DNA from: Brevibacillus aydinogluensis
GTDB taxonomy: Bacteria; Bacillota; Bacilli; Brevibacillales; Brevibacillaceae
Assembly (NCBI RefSeq): GCF_031954365.1
Contig: NZ_JAUSVZ010000014.1
Length of the DNA: 64,000 bases
Strand: one strand, 5' to 3'
The first letter of the stretch is position 1; every line of letters starts with the position of its first letter. The position numbers were made by a program, and so were the translations under genes. The notes beneath the pieces are model-generated. The model saw only the letters and a list, made by a program, of their open reading frames with translations, did not search any database and was not told the DNA's origin. Of the stretch, positions 22,440 through 31,818 are shown in pieces.

Positions 22440-23672
22440 TCAAGATGTCGGCTGGACGTTTACCTTGGCGCCGTCTTTCAGCAGCGTCTGTCCGCGCACG
22501 ACGATTTGCTCGCCTTCTTTCAGCCCTGCCTTTACCTCCACCAGATCGCTGGATTCGATCCCGGTCTGCACTTCCACTTTTTTCGCCGTGTCTCCCTCCA
22601 GCTTGTAGACGAACCGCTTGCCGTTCTCGTCAAAGACGGCCTTGAGCGGCACCACCAGCATGCTGTTGGTTTGCTGATGCGCAAACTGGATGCTGACGAC
22701 CATGTCCGCCTTTAGCGAAGCGTCCTGCTTGGCCAGGGCAATTTCCACCGGATACGCGCGCAGCGTCTGATCCATCACGGGACTGATCGCGCTCACCGTG
22801 CCGTCCAGCTCCTTGGAGATGGCAGAGATTTGAATCTTCACCTTGTCCCCTTTTTTCACTGACGTTACTTCCTCTTCGGAGAGGTTTGCCTTGACGATTA
22901 GCGGATCGGTATCCACGATGGTGACCACTGGCGCTTGCGGCGAAGCCATTTCCCCTACCTGGCCGTTGACGGCGGAGACGAAGCCGGAGATCGGGGCGGT
23001 CACCGTCGCGTTGGCCAACTGTTCACGCGCGTTTTGCAGCGAGATGCGGGCCTGTTCCACGGATGCCTGAGTGACTGCCACTCCCGTCTGCTTTTCAGCC
23101 ATCTCCAGCGCTTCCTTGGCGTTGGCATACGCCGTCTTCGCATTGGTGAGGGCCGCCTGTGCCTGTTCCAATTGCTGCGGTGACACCGCTCCCTGTTTGA
23201 ACAGGTCAGACATGCGCTGGTAGTCGCGTTCCGCGTCCCGCAGCGCCTGCTCGGCCTGCACCAGACCGTTTTTCGCCTGCTGCAGCCCCTGGTCGGAGGC
23301 GGCATTACTCTGCTTCAGGTTGGCTACGGCGAGATCGTACGCCGCCTGCGCCTGCTGCACTGCATTCTCCAGATCCGTTTTCTCCAGGCTGAAAAGCACC
23401 TGTCCCTGTTTGACATACTGCCCCAGTTTTACGTTCAGCTGCACAATCTTGCCGCCCACTTTTGGAGCCAAGGTGACTTCCTTGTTGGGGGCCAGTTTCC
23501 CGGTTACCCCCGCGCGCGTCGACACGCTTCCCTTTTTCACTGTATCGACCTGTACCGGCACCGGCTTGTTATCCGTTTGCGTCTGCTGCGTGGCCGCATC
23601 CGGAGCCGTACAACCTGCCAGGGCAACTGCCAAGGCCAGCAGCAGCCCAAGACTTCCCTTGTTCATCTTCAT
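22440..23672 (-). CDS. RND-type efflux periplasmic adaptor, lipoprotein
   Basis: 410 residues. A lipoprotein signal (LGLLLALAVALAGC, lipobox LAGC) anchors it to the outer face of the membrane. Next come a biotinyl-lipoyl half (GKIVQLNVKLGQYVKQGQVLFSLE), a long coiled-coil hairpin of about 120 residues (AYDLAVANLKQ to QNAREQL), the second lipoyl half (TVTAPISGFVSAVNGQVGE) and the beta-barrel and membrane-proximal domains. It should work with the RND pump encoded just upstream in the same operon (14-base gap). Placing the adaptor after the pump reverses the common order. The ATG at 23672 follows GGAGG. Confidence 0.92.
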   Translation of the reverse strand: MKMNKGSLGLLLALAVALAGCTAPDAATQQTQTDNKPVPVQVDTVKKGSVSTRAGVTGKLAPNKEVTLAPKVGGKIVQLNVKLGQYVKQGQVLFSLEKTDLENAVQQAQAAYDLAVANLKQSNAASDQGLQQAKNGLVQAEQALRDAERDYQRMSDLFKQGAVSPQQLEQAQAALTNAKTAYANAKEALEMAEKQTGVAVTQASVEQARISLQNAREQLANATVTAPISGFVSAVNGQVGEMASPQAPVVTIVDTDPLIVKANLSEEEVTSVKKGDKVKIQISAISKELDGTVSAISPVMDQTLRAYPVEIALAKQDASLKADMVVSIQFAHQQTNSMLVVPLKAVFDENGKRFVYKLEGDTAKKVEVQTGIESSDLVEVKAGLKEGEQIVVRGQTLLKDGAKVNVQPTS

Positions 23673-23685
23673 ACCGTGTAGCCTC

Positions 23686-26600
23686 CTATCCCAACGTCGG
23701 CATTTCCTGGCCGGCCGCTTTTTTCTGCTTGCGTTTTTCTTTGCGATTGCGCCACTTTTGCCCCAGATCGTCAAACCAGGTGTAGACGACCGGAATCAGC
23801 ACAAGCGTAATCAGTGTGGAGAAACTGAGACCGAAGATGACGACGACAGCCATGGGCGCCATCGATTCGTTCCCGTCCCCGCCGCCAAAGGCAAGCGGCA
23901 TGATCGCCAGAATCGTCGCAAGTGACGTCATCAGAATCGGACGCAGACGGATCGGCCCCGCCTGAAGGATGGCCTCGTTCCGCTCCACGCCCCGTTTGCG
24001 CAATTGGTTGACGTAGTCGATCAAGACGATCGCGTTGTTGACGACAATCCCGATGAGCAGGATGTACCCGATCAGCGCCGGAACGCTCAGCGGATAGCCG
24101 GTCGTAAGCAGGCCCACGACCACGCCGATGAACGTCGGCGGGATGGAGAACATGATGACAAACGGTGTAAACAGGGATTCAAACTGGCTGGCCATCACCA
24201 TGTAGACCAGCACGATCGACAGAATGATCGCCAGTCCTAGGCTGCCGAACGACTCGGCCATCTCCTTGCTCTGACCGCCGAATTCCAGCGTGTAGCCGTC
24301 CGGCAGTGACAGGGCGTTCAGCCTGGCCATCACGTCATTGGAAACCGAGTTCAAGTCGCGTCCGACGATATCGCTGCTGATCGTCACTTCCCGCGACTGA
24401 TTGGAGCGTTTGATCAGCTGCGGCACGTCCTTTTTGACGATCTCGGCGACAGACGACAGGGCGACCTGCGCGCCGCTCGCCGTCGGGATGCGGAGCTGCT
24501 GCAGGTAGCTGATGTCGTCCTGATACGACTTGGGCAGCATGATCTTCACGTCAATCTGGTCATCCCCCGTCTGGTAGGTGGTGACCGTCATGCCGTCAAA
24601 CGCCGTGCGCACGTTGGACAGGACCTGACTGGTGGTCAGCCCGTACAGGCTCGCCTTTTTCGGATCGACCAGCACCTGCACTTCCTGGCGCGTCTCTTCC
24701 AGCGAGGTGGTGACGTTGCGCGTGCCCGGCACCTGTTTGATCTCGCCGGCGATGATCGAGCTGATGTCCTCCAGCACGTCGAGGTTATCCCCGCGCAAGC
24801 TCACTTCCAGCGGTGCCCCCATCGGGCCGCCCGACTGGTCCAATTCCGTTACCTCAATCTCCGCCCCCGAGATGTCGGCCAGCCGTTCGCGCAGTTGTTC
24901 CGTCACCTGCTCGGTGCTGACGGAGCGCTGGTCCTTGGGCACCAGCTTGATTTGCAGCTGCGCCTGGTTGGACATGGCGCTGGCGATGAGCGCCGGGCCG
25001 CCGGAGGAGCCGATCGAGGTGTACAGCTGCTCCATTTCCGGCAGATCTTTTACGCGCTGTTCCACTTCGGCGACCACTTTTTCCGTCTCCTGCAGCATGG
25101 TGCCGTTCGGCAATTTAATGGAGATGGAAATCTGTCCCTGGTCCATCTTCGGAATAAATTCCGCGCCGACTCCGCCGGTGAGGGCAATTGCGCCGACAAA
25201 CAAGGCGATCGTCAGGGCAAACACGGTCTTGCGGTGACCAAGCGCCCACTTCAGCAGACGGCCATAGCCGCGCGCGATTTTGTTAAATCCTTTGTTGAAC
25301 CACATCACCGGATTGAGGCCCCGGTAGTTGGCCACCGCCTCTCCCTCGGTGTGCGGCACTCGTTTCAGCCAGCGGGAACTAAGCATCGGCACCAGCGTCA
25401 GCGAAGCCAAAAGCGCGGCGATGTGCGAGTAGACGACCGTCAGCGCCAGCGGGCCAAACAGCTCGGAAGCCAGCCCTTCGACAAATACGATCGGAGCAAA
25501 TACGGCGATTTGCGCCAGCGCGGAGGCCATCACCGCCGTGCCCACTTCCCTGGAACCGAGTCGGGCCGCTTCCATCATGCCCTTGCCCTGCTCCCGATAG
25601 CGGAAAATGTTTTCCAGAATCACGACCGCGAAGTCTACCAGGGAACCCAGCCCCAGGGTCAACCCGGCAAGCGAGATCATGTTGATCGTCTGTCCGGTAA
25701 AGTACATCAGGCAGAAGGTCGCCACCACGGAGATCGGAATCACGATGGAGACGATCAACATGGAACGGAAGCTGTTCAAAAACAGGAACAGGATGATGAT
25801 CGAGAACACCCCGCCCAAGAGCGCGTGCTCTCCGACCGTGTAGATGGAATCCTTGATAAACGTGGACGAGTCGAGAATCGTGGTCAGCTTGACGTTGGGA
25901 GGCAGCATCTGTTTCAGCGCCTCCAACTCCCGGTTTACCGCGTCTGCCACTTCAATCGTATTACCGCCCGAGGCTTTGGTAATGGTCAGGCCGACGCTGG
26001 GCATTCCATTCATGTACGCCTTCTGCGTCACGTCTTTGTACGTCTCGTTGACCGTCGCCAGGTTTTTCAGCGCGATGCTGCCGTTCTGCACATGAATCGG
26101 CGTCTCGCCAATGTCGGTAACGGTATCGTATTCGCCATCGACCCGGATGCTCAGCTTGGTGTCGCCTTGGCGAATCACACCGGACGAACCGGACACGTTG
26201 GTAGCCATCAAAGCCTGCTGGATCTGGTCAATGCCGATCCCGTAAGCGGCCAGCCGGTTCGGGTCGAGCACGACCTCGACAATCTTCTCCTGGCCGCCGG
26301 AGACGCCGACGGAGGCAACACCGTCAATCCGCTCCAAATGCGGTTTGATCGTGTCTTCGGCGATCGCCTTCAGCTTGACGATGTCTTCTTCCCCGGTCAG
26401 GGAAAAGGTCATGATTGGTTGACTGTTGGGGTCCAATTTCAGAATGCGGGGGGACTTGGCGTTGTCCGGCAGGATTCCGCGGATCAAGTCCACCTTGTCA
26501 CGCATGTCCAACGTTGCCTGGTCCATGTTTGTTCCCCAGTTGAACTGCAGGATGACCTGGGAGGCCCCTTCGATGGAGTTGGACATGATTTTGTCTACGT

Positions 26601-26826
26601 TGGGCACCGTTCCCAATGCTTCCTCGATGGGACGGGTCACCAGCTTTTCCACTTCGGCAGGCGTGCCGCCCTCGACGGTGGTGACGACCACCGCCACCGG
26701 CAGATTCAGCTCCGGATACAGCTCAACCGCCAGCTTGGGCAGGGAGACGAAGCCGAAGATGAGCAGGGCCACCGTCATCATCAGGATGGTAACGGGGCGT
26801 TGAATGGAGAAGCGGGAAAGATTCAT
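23686..26826 (-). CDS. RND efflux permease (SwrC/AcrB family)
   Basis: 1,046 residues with the RND plan: an N-terminal membrane helix (RPVTILMMTVALLIFGFVSL), a large extracytoplasmic loop, helices 2-6 (about 335-490), a second helix (VFALTIALFVGAIAL), a second loop, and helices 8-12 to the end. The proton-relay Asp in helix 4 is present in GSLVDFAVVILENIFR, though the usual second acidic position is Phe. Firmicute relatives such as SwrC export surfactin-like lipopeptides and other amphiphiles. The start ATG overlaps the stop of the marR gene (ATGA), indicating translational coupling. Confidence 0.93.
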   Translation of the reverse strand: MNLSRFSIQRPVTILMMTVALLIFGFVSLPKLAVELYPELNLPVAVVVTTVEGGTPAEVEKLVTRPIEEALGTVPNVDKIMSNSIEGASQVILQFNWGTNMDQATLDMRDKVDLIRGILPDNAKSPRILKLDPNSQPIMTFSLTGEEDIVKLKAIAEDTIKPHLERIDGVASVGVSGGQEKIVEVVLDPNRLAAYGIGIDQIQQALMATNVSGSSGVIRQGDTKLSIRVDGEYDTVTDIGETPIHVQNGSIALKNLATVNETYKDVTQKAYMNGMPSVGLTITKASGGNTIEVADAVNRELEALKQMLPPNVKLTTILDSSTFIKDSIYTVGEHALLGGVFSIIILFLFLNSFRSMLIVSIVIPISVVATFCLMYFTGQTINMISLAGLTLGLGSLVDFAVVILENIFRYREQGKGMMEAARLGSREVGTAVMASALAQIAVFAPIVFVEGLASELFGPLALTVVYSHIAALLASLTLVPMLSSRWLKRVPHTEGEAVANYRGLNPVMWFNKGFNKIARGYGRLLKWALGHRKTVFALTIALFVGAIALTGGVGAEFIPKMDQGQISISIKLPNGTMLQETEKVVAEVEQRVKDLPEMEQLYTSIGSSGGPALIASAMSNQAQLQIKLVPKDQRSVSTEQVTEQLRERLADISGAEIEVTELDQSGGPMGAPLEVSLRGDNLDVLEDISSIIAGEIKQVPGTRNVTTSLEETRQEVQVLVDPKKASLYGLTTSQVLSNVRTAFDGMTVTTYQTGDDQIDVKIMLPKSYQDDISYLQQLRIPTASGAQVALSSVAEIVKKDVPQLIKRSNQSREVTISSDIVGRDLNSVSNDVMARLNALSLPDGYTLEFGGQSKEMAESFGSLGLAIILSIVLVYMVMASQFESLFTPFVIMFSIPPTFIGVVVGLLTTGYPLSVPALIGYILLIGIVVNNAIVLIDYVNQLRKRGVERNEAILQAGPIRLRPILMTSLATILAIMPLAFGGGDGNESMAPMAVVVIFGLSFSTLITLVLIPVVYTWFDDLGQKWRNRKEKRKQKKAAGQEMPTLG

Positions 26827-27284
26827 CGTGTACAGCTACCTCCCTTTTTCGGAAACGATTGTTGCCGTTTTTCCAAATAGTGTGTCAAGATCGTCAGCGA
26901 TCGGCACACATCTTCCACCTCTTGACTGGACATGCCGTCGAACAGCTTGTCAAAGTAGCCGCCCTGCATAAAGGGAATCCGTTGCGTGATCGCTTCCGGG
27001 GTGTCGGCAAGTTCCACCCAGACGATGCGCCGATCTTTTTCGTCCCGCACCCGTTTGACATAGCCGTCCCGTTCGAGCCGGTCGACGATGCCGGATACTG
27101 TGCTGTAGGAGAGGTCGATCAGCCGGCTGATTTCCCCAATAGTCCTGGGCGCCTCTATTACGGGACCCAGGACGAACATCTGCGGAATGGTCAATCCGCA
27201 TTGGGTCAGTTCCTGGGCGATGACGTCCAGGTAGACCTTGTTCATCTGGATCAACTGCTTCGACATGCGCCTCATAGGATTCAT
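26823..27284 (-). CDS. MarR-family regulator of the RND operon
   Basis: 153 residues. The winged helix is typical (APRTIGEISRLIDLSYSTVSGIVDRLERDGYVKRVRDEKDRRIVWVEL). It is the first gene of the pump operon and its promoter region holds two near-identical palindromes (27301-27316 and 27335-27350), so autorepression lifted by a pump substrate is the likely scheme. The ATG at 27284 is 6 bases after GAGGTG. Confidence 0.9.
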   Translation of the reverse strand: MNPMRRMSKQLIQMNKVYLDVIAQELTQCGLTIPQMFVLGPVIEAPRTIGEISRLIDLSYSTVSGIVDRLERDGYVKRVRDEKDRRIVWVELADTPEAITQRIPFMQGGYFDKLFDGMSSQEVEDVCRSLTILTHYLEKRQQSFPKKGGSCTR

Positions 27285-27300
27285 AGGCCACACCTCTGTT

Positions 27301-27350
27301 ATTTCGCGTCACGAAACATTATGACACAGGACATATTTCGCATCAAGAAA
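27301..27350 (-). promoter_or_regulatory. Promoter with two MarR-type operators
   Basis: ATTTCGCGTCACGAAA (27301-27316) and ATTTCGCATCAAGAAA (27335-27350) share an imperfect palindrome and lie 34 bp apart, about three helical turns. The minus-strand promoter is TTGATG (27341-27346), 17 bases, CATAAT (27318-27323). One operator covers the -35; the other lies just downstream of the -10. Confidence 0.75.
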
Positions 27351-27595
27351 TTTTCGTGGTAAAATGTATCATTTTTTCAACAGACCACCCTCCAACACGG
27401 CTCACCCCTTACCATGCCACGCGTTTATGAACTCAATATGAACTGGGGCAATCCATGTCTACCATGAATAAACGCCCCTCGCACGAGAGGGACGCTGCCG
27501 TAAAAGCGTATGTTATTAGACCCTATTACCTATTTCATTTTATCTATTTCATTTGCTTCACATCCGGAGTCGGAGACAAAGGCCTCTCCCCCGGC
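27351..27595. other. Intergenic stretch without recognised features
   Basis: This lies between the marR promoter and the end of the MFS gene. It is more AT-rich than the flanks. I see no gene with a ribosome binding site and no strong terminator for the MFS gene. Confidence 0.45.
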
Positions 27596-28843
27596 TCATT
27601 TCTCCGGCACGCTTACCGCCGGCTGCGTCTCCGTCCGCTTGACGAACGAGCTGTACGCGGCAAAACAGCCTACCGCCACCAGTGCCAACACCGCCATCAG
27701 GTAAAGCATCCCTTGCGGAGCGAGCGCCTCGAAGGCCATCGCCCCCACGAGCGGTCCCGCCATCCTTCCAGCAGAGGCGATACCGCTGACAATGCCCTGG
27801 ACCATCCCTTCCCGGCCGGCCGGGGCCAGATCGGCAGCGATGGTGGGGACAGCCGGCCACACCAGCATTTCGCCGATCGTCATCACAAACATGGCCGCAA
27901 CAAATCCGGCGTAGGCCGTCGATTGCGAGAGGATGAGCATCGACAGTGCAAACACGTACCCGCCGAGCAGCAGCTGCGCTTTCAACGTCCGGGCGAAGCT
28001 GTTGATGATCCAGGAGATCAGCGGTTGGCCAAACAAGATGAGCGCTCCGTTCAGCGTCCAGAGCAGACTGTACTGCCGAAGCGAAATGCCCAGCGTCTGC
28101 ATGTAGGCGGAAAGCACCGTCGTCCACTGCACGTAGACGATCCAGCAGACCAACAAGCCGCTGCAGAGCACGGCGAGCGCCCCCCAGGCAACCGGCCGAT
28201 GGTTTGTTCCCGCCGCAGCCTGCTTCGCCTCTGTCTCGGCCGATTCCGCCGCGTGAACCTGTTCATTTGGTTGATCCGCCAAATGCTGCGGCAGGCACCT
28301 AAGAAACATCGCCAGCGTCACAGCCTGCGCAATCGCGTTTCCGAAAAACGTCCAGGCGAACGACACGCTGGCCAAAACGCCGCACAAGGCCGAACCGACG
28401 GCCACCCCGATGTTGAGCGCGACGTAAATCACGTTCAGCCCTCTGCGCCCGCCTTCCGGCCAGAGGCGGACAGCCAGTGCATTCAGTACAGGAAAGATCG
28501 TGCCAAAGAAAAATCCGTTCAATAACAGCAGCACGGTGTAGGCGGTGAAGTCGGTCGTCAAGCCAAGCGCGACAGAAACAGCGATCGCGCCGACAGAACC
28601 GACCGCAAACGTCCGCCTGTGTCCCCAGCGGTCAAAAAGAATGCCGCCTGCCACACTCCCCACGAGGTTGGCTCCCTGGTTCAACAGCAGCAATAGTCCG
28701 GCTACGGTGAGCGGTTGGCCCAGGTAATCGTGGATGTAAATGGTGACCAGCGGCCATATGCACGCCATGCCCGTGGAAGTCATGGCGGCAACGACGGCGA
28801 GAACCCGTATGCTGCGCGGATACATGTTCCATATTCCGCTCAT
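27596..28843 (-). CDS. MFS transporter
   Basis: 415 residues with about 12 predicted membrane helices and the MFS loop 2-3 motif GGILFDRWGHRRTF. A hydrophilic central loop (about 185-215) separates the halves. It resembles multidrug/sugar-type MFS exporters; no substrate can be assigned. Its ribosome binding site (GAGGAG) lies inside the 3' end of moaC and the start is 6 bases after the moaC stop, so it is co-expressed with moaC. A link to molybdate or cofactor physiology is possible but not indicated by sequence. Confidence 0.85.
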   Translation of the reverse strand: MSGIWNMYPRSIRVLAVVAAMTSTGMACIWPLVTIYIHDYLGQPLTVAGLLLLLNQGANLVGSVAGGILFDRWGHRRTFAVGSVGAIAVSVALGLTTDFTAYTVLLLLNGFFFGTIFPVLNALAVRLWPEGGRRGLNVIYVALNIGVAVGSALCGVLASVSFAWTFFGNAIAQAVTLAMFLRCLPQHLADQPNEQVHAAESAETEAKQAAAGTNHRPVAWGALAVLCSGLLVCWIVYVQWTTVLSAYMQTLGISLRQYSLLWTLNGALILFGQPLISWIINSFARTLKAQLLLGGYVFALSMLILSQSTAYAGFVAAMFVMTIGEMLVWPAVPTIAADLAPAGREGMVQGIVSGIASAGRMAGPLVGAMAFEALAPQGMLYLMAVLALVAVGCFAAYSSFVKRTETQPAVSVPEK

Positions 28844-28849
28844 GTCTGG

Positions 28850-29332
28850 TTACTCCTCAATCCGATGATAATCTCCGCTTTTTCCGCCCGTTTTGCTCAT
28901 CAGGCAGGTGGGGCCGATAACCATCCCCTTGTCCATCGCCTTGCACATGTCGTAGACAGTGAGAGCGGCTGCACTGACGGCGGTCAGCGCTTCCATCTCC
29001 ACACCCGTCTTGCCGGTGGTTTTGACTGTCGCCTCTACCTCCAGCGTGTCGGGGGCGACAAAGGCAAAGCTGATGTCGACGCCGGTCAGCGGCAGCGGAT
29101 GGCACATCGGAATCAGCTCCCACGTCTTTTTCGCGGCCATCACGCCGGCCACCTGGGCCACCGCGAGCACGTCTCCCTTGGACACGCGCCCTTGCCGGAT
29201 GCGGTCGAGCGTCTCCGGTTTCATCGTAATTCTGCTCTTCGCCACTGCTTCCCGCCGAGTCTCCTTTTTGTCGGAGATGTCCACCATGCGGGCGCGCTGC
29301 TGGTCATTAAAATGGGTTAATGTATCGCTCAT
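28850..29332 (-). CDS. moaC: Cyclic pyranopterin monophosphate synthase MoaC
   Basis: 160 residues. With MoaA it converts GTP to cPMP, the first stage of molybdenum cofactor synthesis. Signatures: MVDISDKKETRREAVA, IPMCHPLPLTGVDI (active-site His), and GVEMEALTAVSAAALTVYDMCKAMDK near the catalytic Lys. The ATG at 29332 follows GGAGGAG. It is divergent from moaDE-moeB; moaA is not in the window. Confidence 0.95.
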   Translation of the reverse strand: MSDTLTHFNDQQRARMVDISDKKETRREAVAKSRITMKPETLDRIRQGRVSKGDVLAVAQVAGVMAAKKTWELIPMCHPLPLTGVDISFAFVAPDTLEVEATVKTTGKTGVEMEALTAVSAAALTVYDMCKAMDKGMVIGPTCLMSKTGGKSGDYHRIEE

Positions 29333-29639
29333 GCTGCGCTCCTCCTCGATTGATCCCCCCTTGGAGGGAAATGGGCGTATTGCCGTCCCCCCTGCCGGTC
29401 CAAGCCGCCTGGGCCAGGTGGACGAATGTCGCCCGTCGTATCTCTCATCACCTCTAACCTTACCGCTGGCGCTCTGTAAAATCAATGCAGAAACTGCGCA
29501 AAGCGTTACACTCATTAGACAGTATCCGCTTTGGTGTGTTATCGTTTCCGGTAGAAAGCCATTCAACCTGCCGCCGCTTCCCCTGTACAAAGATACCCGG
29601 CGTCAGGTTGTTCAAAACCGGGAAATGAGGAGTGCATCG
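29333..29639. other. Divergent intergenic region between moaC and moaDE
   Basis: 307 bases with ribosome binding sites at both edges. It contains a GC-rich hairpin around 29395-29425 (arms GTCCA and TGGAC). I see no match to a molybdenum cofactor or other riboswitch that I could defend, and no clear promoter hexamers. Confidence 0.4.
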
Positions 29640-30347
29640 ATGCAAATACGCGTGCTGTTGTTTGCCGGCCTCGCCGAGAGGGCCGGTAAGCGGGAGATTC
29701 AAGTGAGCGTAGCGGAAGGAGCTCTCGTCCGCGACCTGCTGCAGGCAGTCGGAGAGCAGTATCATGCGCTGGCGCCGCTGTTGGGGAGCTGCTTTGTCTC
29801 CGTCAACCAGGAATATGCCGAACCGGACAAGGCGCTGGCACCAGGCGACGAAGTGGCGATTCTTCCCCCGGTGAGCGGCGGCGAAGAGCCGCGCTTTGCC
29901 GTAACGACGGAGCCGCTCAGCGCGGACAAACTGGTCCGGCTCGTCTCCAATCCCCGAGCCGGGGCTGTGCTTACCTTTGTCGGAACCGTTCGCGAATTTA
30001 CCAACGGACAGCGGACCGTCTCCCTCACCTACGAGGCGTACGAACCGATGGCCGTAGAAAAGATGAAGCAAATTGCCAGAGAAGTGGCCGAGCGCTGGCC
30101 GGGAGCGGAACTGGCCATGCATCACCGCATCGGCGACCTGCAAATCGAGGAGATTGCCGTCGTCGCCGCCGTCGCCACGCCGCACCGCAGCGAAGCGTTT
30201 GAAGCGGGACGGTACGCGATCGAACGGCTGAAACAGATTGTTCCCATCTGGAAAAAGGAAGTCTGGGAAGACGGCAGCGAGTGGAAAGGGCACCAGCAGG
30301 GGCCGTGGAACCCGCTGGCGCTTCCTGACGAGTCAGAAAGGAGATAG
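29640..30347 (+). CDS. Fused MoaD-MoaE, molybdopterin synthase
   Basis: 235 residues. Residues 1-82 are MoaD (MQIRVLLFAGLAERAG to AILPPVSGG), the ubiquitin-like sulfur carrier; residues 88-235 are MoaE (FVGTVREFTNGQRTVSLTYEAYEPMA, MHHRIGDLQIEEIAVVAAVATPHR, PIWKKEVWEDGSEWKG with the catalytic lysine). MoaD must carry a free C-terminal Gly-Gly to be thiocarboxylated, so the internal SGG-E junction implies cleavage, as known for MoaX of Mycobacterium tuberculosis. The ATG at 29640 follows GAGGAG. The moeB-type activating enzyme starts 4 bases downstream. Confidence 0.92.
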   Translation: MQIRVLLFAGLAERAGKREIQVSVAEGALVRDLLQAVGEQYHALAPLLGSCFVSVNQEYAEPDKALAPGDEVAILPPVSGGEEPRFAVTTEPLSADKLVRLVSNPRAGAVLTFVGTVREFTNGQRTVSLTYEAYEPMAVEKMKQIAREVAERWPGAELAMHHRIGDLQIEEIAVVAAVATPHRSEAFEAGRYAIERLKQIVPIWKKEVWEDGSEWKGHQQGPWNPLALPDESERR

Positions 30348-30351
30348 AGTT

Positions 30352-31377
30352 GTGAACACGCGATACTCCCGGCAAATCCTGTTTCCTCCGATTGGCCGGA
30401 CCGGTCAGGAACGGCTTCTCCGCAGCCGCGTGGCGATCGTCGGCATGGGCGCGCTTGGAACGGTGCTGGCCAACCATATGGTCCGGGCCGGGGTCGGTTT
30501 TGTCCGCCTGATTGACCGCGACTTTGTGGAGCCGAGCAACCTGCAGCGGCAGATGTTGTACGACGAAGACGACGCCCGCCAGCACCTGCCCAAGGCGATA
30601 GCCGCCCACGCCAAGCTGACGAAGATTAATTCGGAAGTGACAGTCGAGCCGGTGGTGGCCGACCTGACGGCTCACAATGCGGAAAAGCTGTTGGCCGACG
30701 TCCAGCTCGTGCTGGACGCCACAGACAACTTTCAGGTTCGCTATCTGATCAATGACGTCTGCGTCAAGCACGGCATTCCCTGGGTGTACGGCGGAGCGGT
30801 CAGCGCCACCGGCACGTTTACGGCCATTCGGCCGGGGATTACCCCCTGCCTGCGCTGCCTCTTTCCGGAAGCGCCCAATCCGGGGGAAATGCCAACCTGC
30901 GACACGGCCGGCGTAATCGGTCCGATCATTCACATCGTCGCCTCTTACCAGGCGACGGAGGCGTTGAAACTGCTGGTGGACAATCAGGAAGCGCTCAATC
31001 CCCATCTGGAGCACTTCGACATCTGGGCCAACCGTCACCAGCAGATCCGCGTACAAAACGGGCGGCGAGCCGACTGCCCGACCTGCGGACAGCGTCAGTT
31101 TACCTGTCTGATGCCGGACACTCAGGAGGGACAGGCTGTCTCCTTGTGCGGCCGCAACACGGTGCAGATTTCGCCTGCGGCCGACGCGCAGCTCGATCTG
31201 GACCAACTGGCGGAACGGCTGGCGCCGTTGGGGCACATCGAGCGAAACAGATTTCTCCTCCGCTTTCACGTCGACCCGCACACGCTGGTCGTCTTCCCCG
31301 ACGGACGTGTGCTGGTGCAGGGTACAGACGACATCAGTCTGGCCCGGACGCTGCATGCGCGGTACATCGGTGCGTAA
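30352..31377 (+). CDS. moeB: MoeB/ThiF-family adenylyltransferase
   Basis: 341 residues. The N-terminal 245 are an E1-like adenylation domain: RYSRQILFPPIGRTGQERL, nucleotide-binding GMGALGTVLANH, LIDRDFVEPSNLQRQ, DATDNFQVRYLIND, and zinc cysteines CLRC and CPTC. The last 85 residues form a small extra domain in place of the rhodanese domain often found here. It should adenylate the C-terminus of MoaD so that sulfur can be loaded; a role with ThiS is the alternative. The GTG at 30352 follows AAGGAG and the location after moaDE favours MoeB. Confidence 0.87.
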   Translation: MNTRYSRQILFPPIGRTGQERLLRSRVAIVGMGALGTVLANHMVRAGVGFVRLIDRDFVEPSNLQRQMLYDEDDARQHLPKAIAAHAKLTKINSEVTVEPVVADLTAHNAEKLLADVQLVLDATDNFQVRYLINDVCVKHGIPWVYGGAVSATGTFTAIRPGITPCLRCLFPEAPNPGEMPTCDTAGVIGPIIHIVASYQATEALKLLVDNQEALNPHLEHFDIWANRHQQIRVQNGRRADCPTCGQRQFTCLMPDTQEGQAVSLCGRNTVQISPAADAQLDLDQLAERLAPLGHIERNRFLLRFHVDPHTLVVFPDGRVLVQGTDDISLARTLHARYIGA

Positions 31378-31818
31378 AAGGCGGCGAAAACCAGCCATCC
31401 TTTCGCTGCCACCTGCCACCGCTGGCTTATGCCTGCGCGGCAGGGATCGCCGGCTTTCGTGGTCGGCAGCCCGCAGCCATATAACGGAGCCATAAAATAA
31501 TAAGGAAGCGATTGCATAACTTCCCCCGCCGCTGTCATACGGATGGCGGCCATTTTTTTCAGGCTGACCGAGGAGAATAATCCCAGCCAAGGGAGTTCAT
31601 GGCGCATTACATTTACCTGATGGGGTTATAGTAAGTCTGGAACTTTCTTCGAACGTATGCATAACGCTGCACCATGTTTTTTTCACTGATTTTGTGCAGC
31701 CATCATGAATTTTGGGGTAGAAGCCGAGCAGCAAATCGAGTATAATAGGGGCGTATCGAAGAAACGAAACTGCGTTTCATCAGATGAAACTCCAAGTAAA
31801 AAAGGGAGGTTGTGCACT
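31378..31818. other. Leader and promoter region of aconitase
   Basis: About 440 bases without a credible gene. TATAAT at 31740-31745 is a perfect -10 (no good -35) 74 bases before the start. In the transcribed leader GTTTCA-tcaga-TGAAAC (31774-31790) forms a hairpin. Aconitase genes are often controlled by CcpC, CcpA or CodY, but I could not assign a site. Confidence 0.45.

Noticed and set aside
24895..26880. Very long open frame antisense to the RND pump gene, and similar ones opposite acnA, pbp-like and sat genes
   Set aside because: They are shadows caused by high GC content and codon bias; they have no ribosome binding sites or domains.
29395..29425. CCGCCTGGGC resembling the 3' motif of ZTP riboswitches near moaC/moaDE
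   Set aside because: The 5' domain of the aptamer is missing and the downstream genes are molybdopterin genes, so it is a chance match.
31378..31500. Apparent continuation of the moeB region by overlapping frames
   Set aside because: moeB has a clear stop at 31377, and the following frames lack starts and ribosome binding sites.
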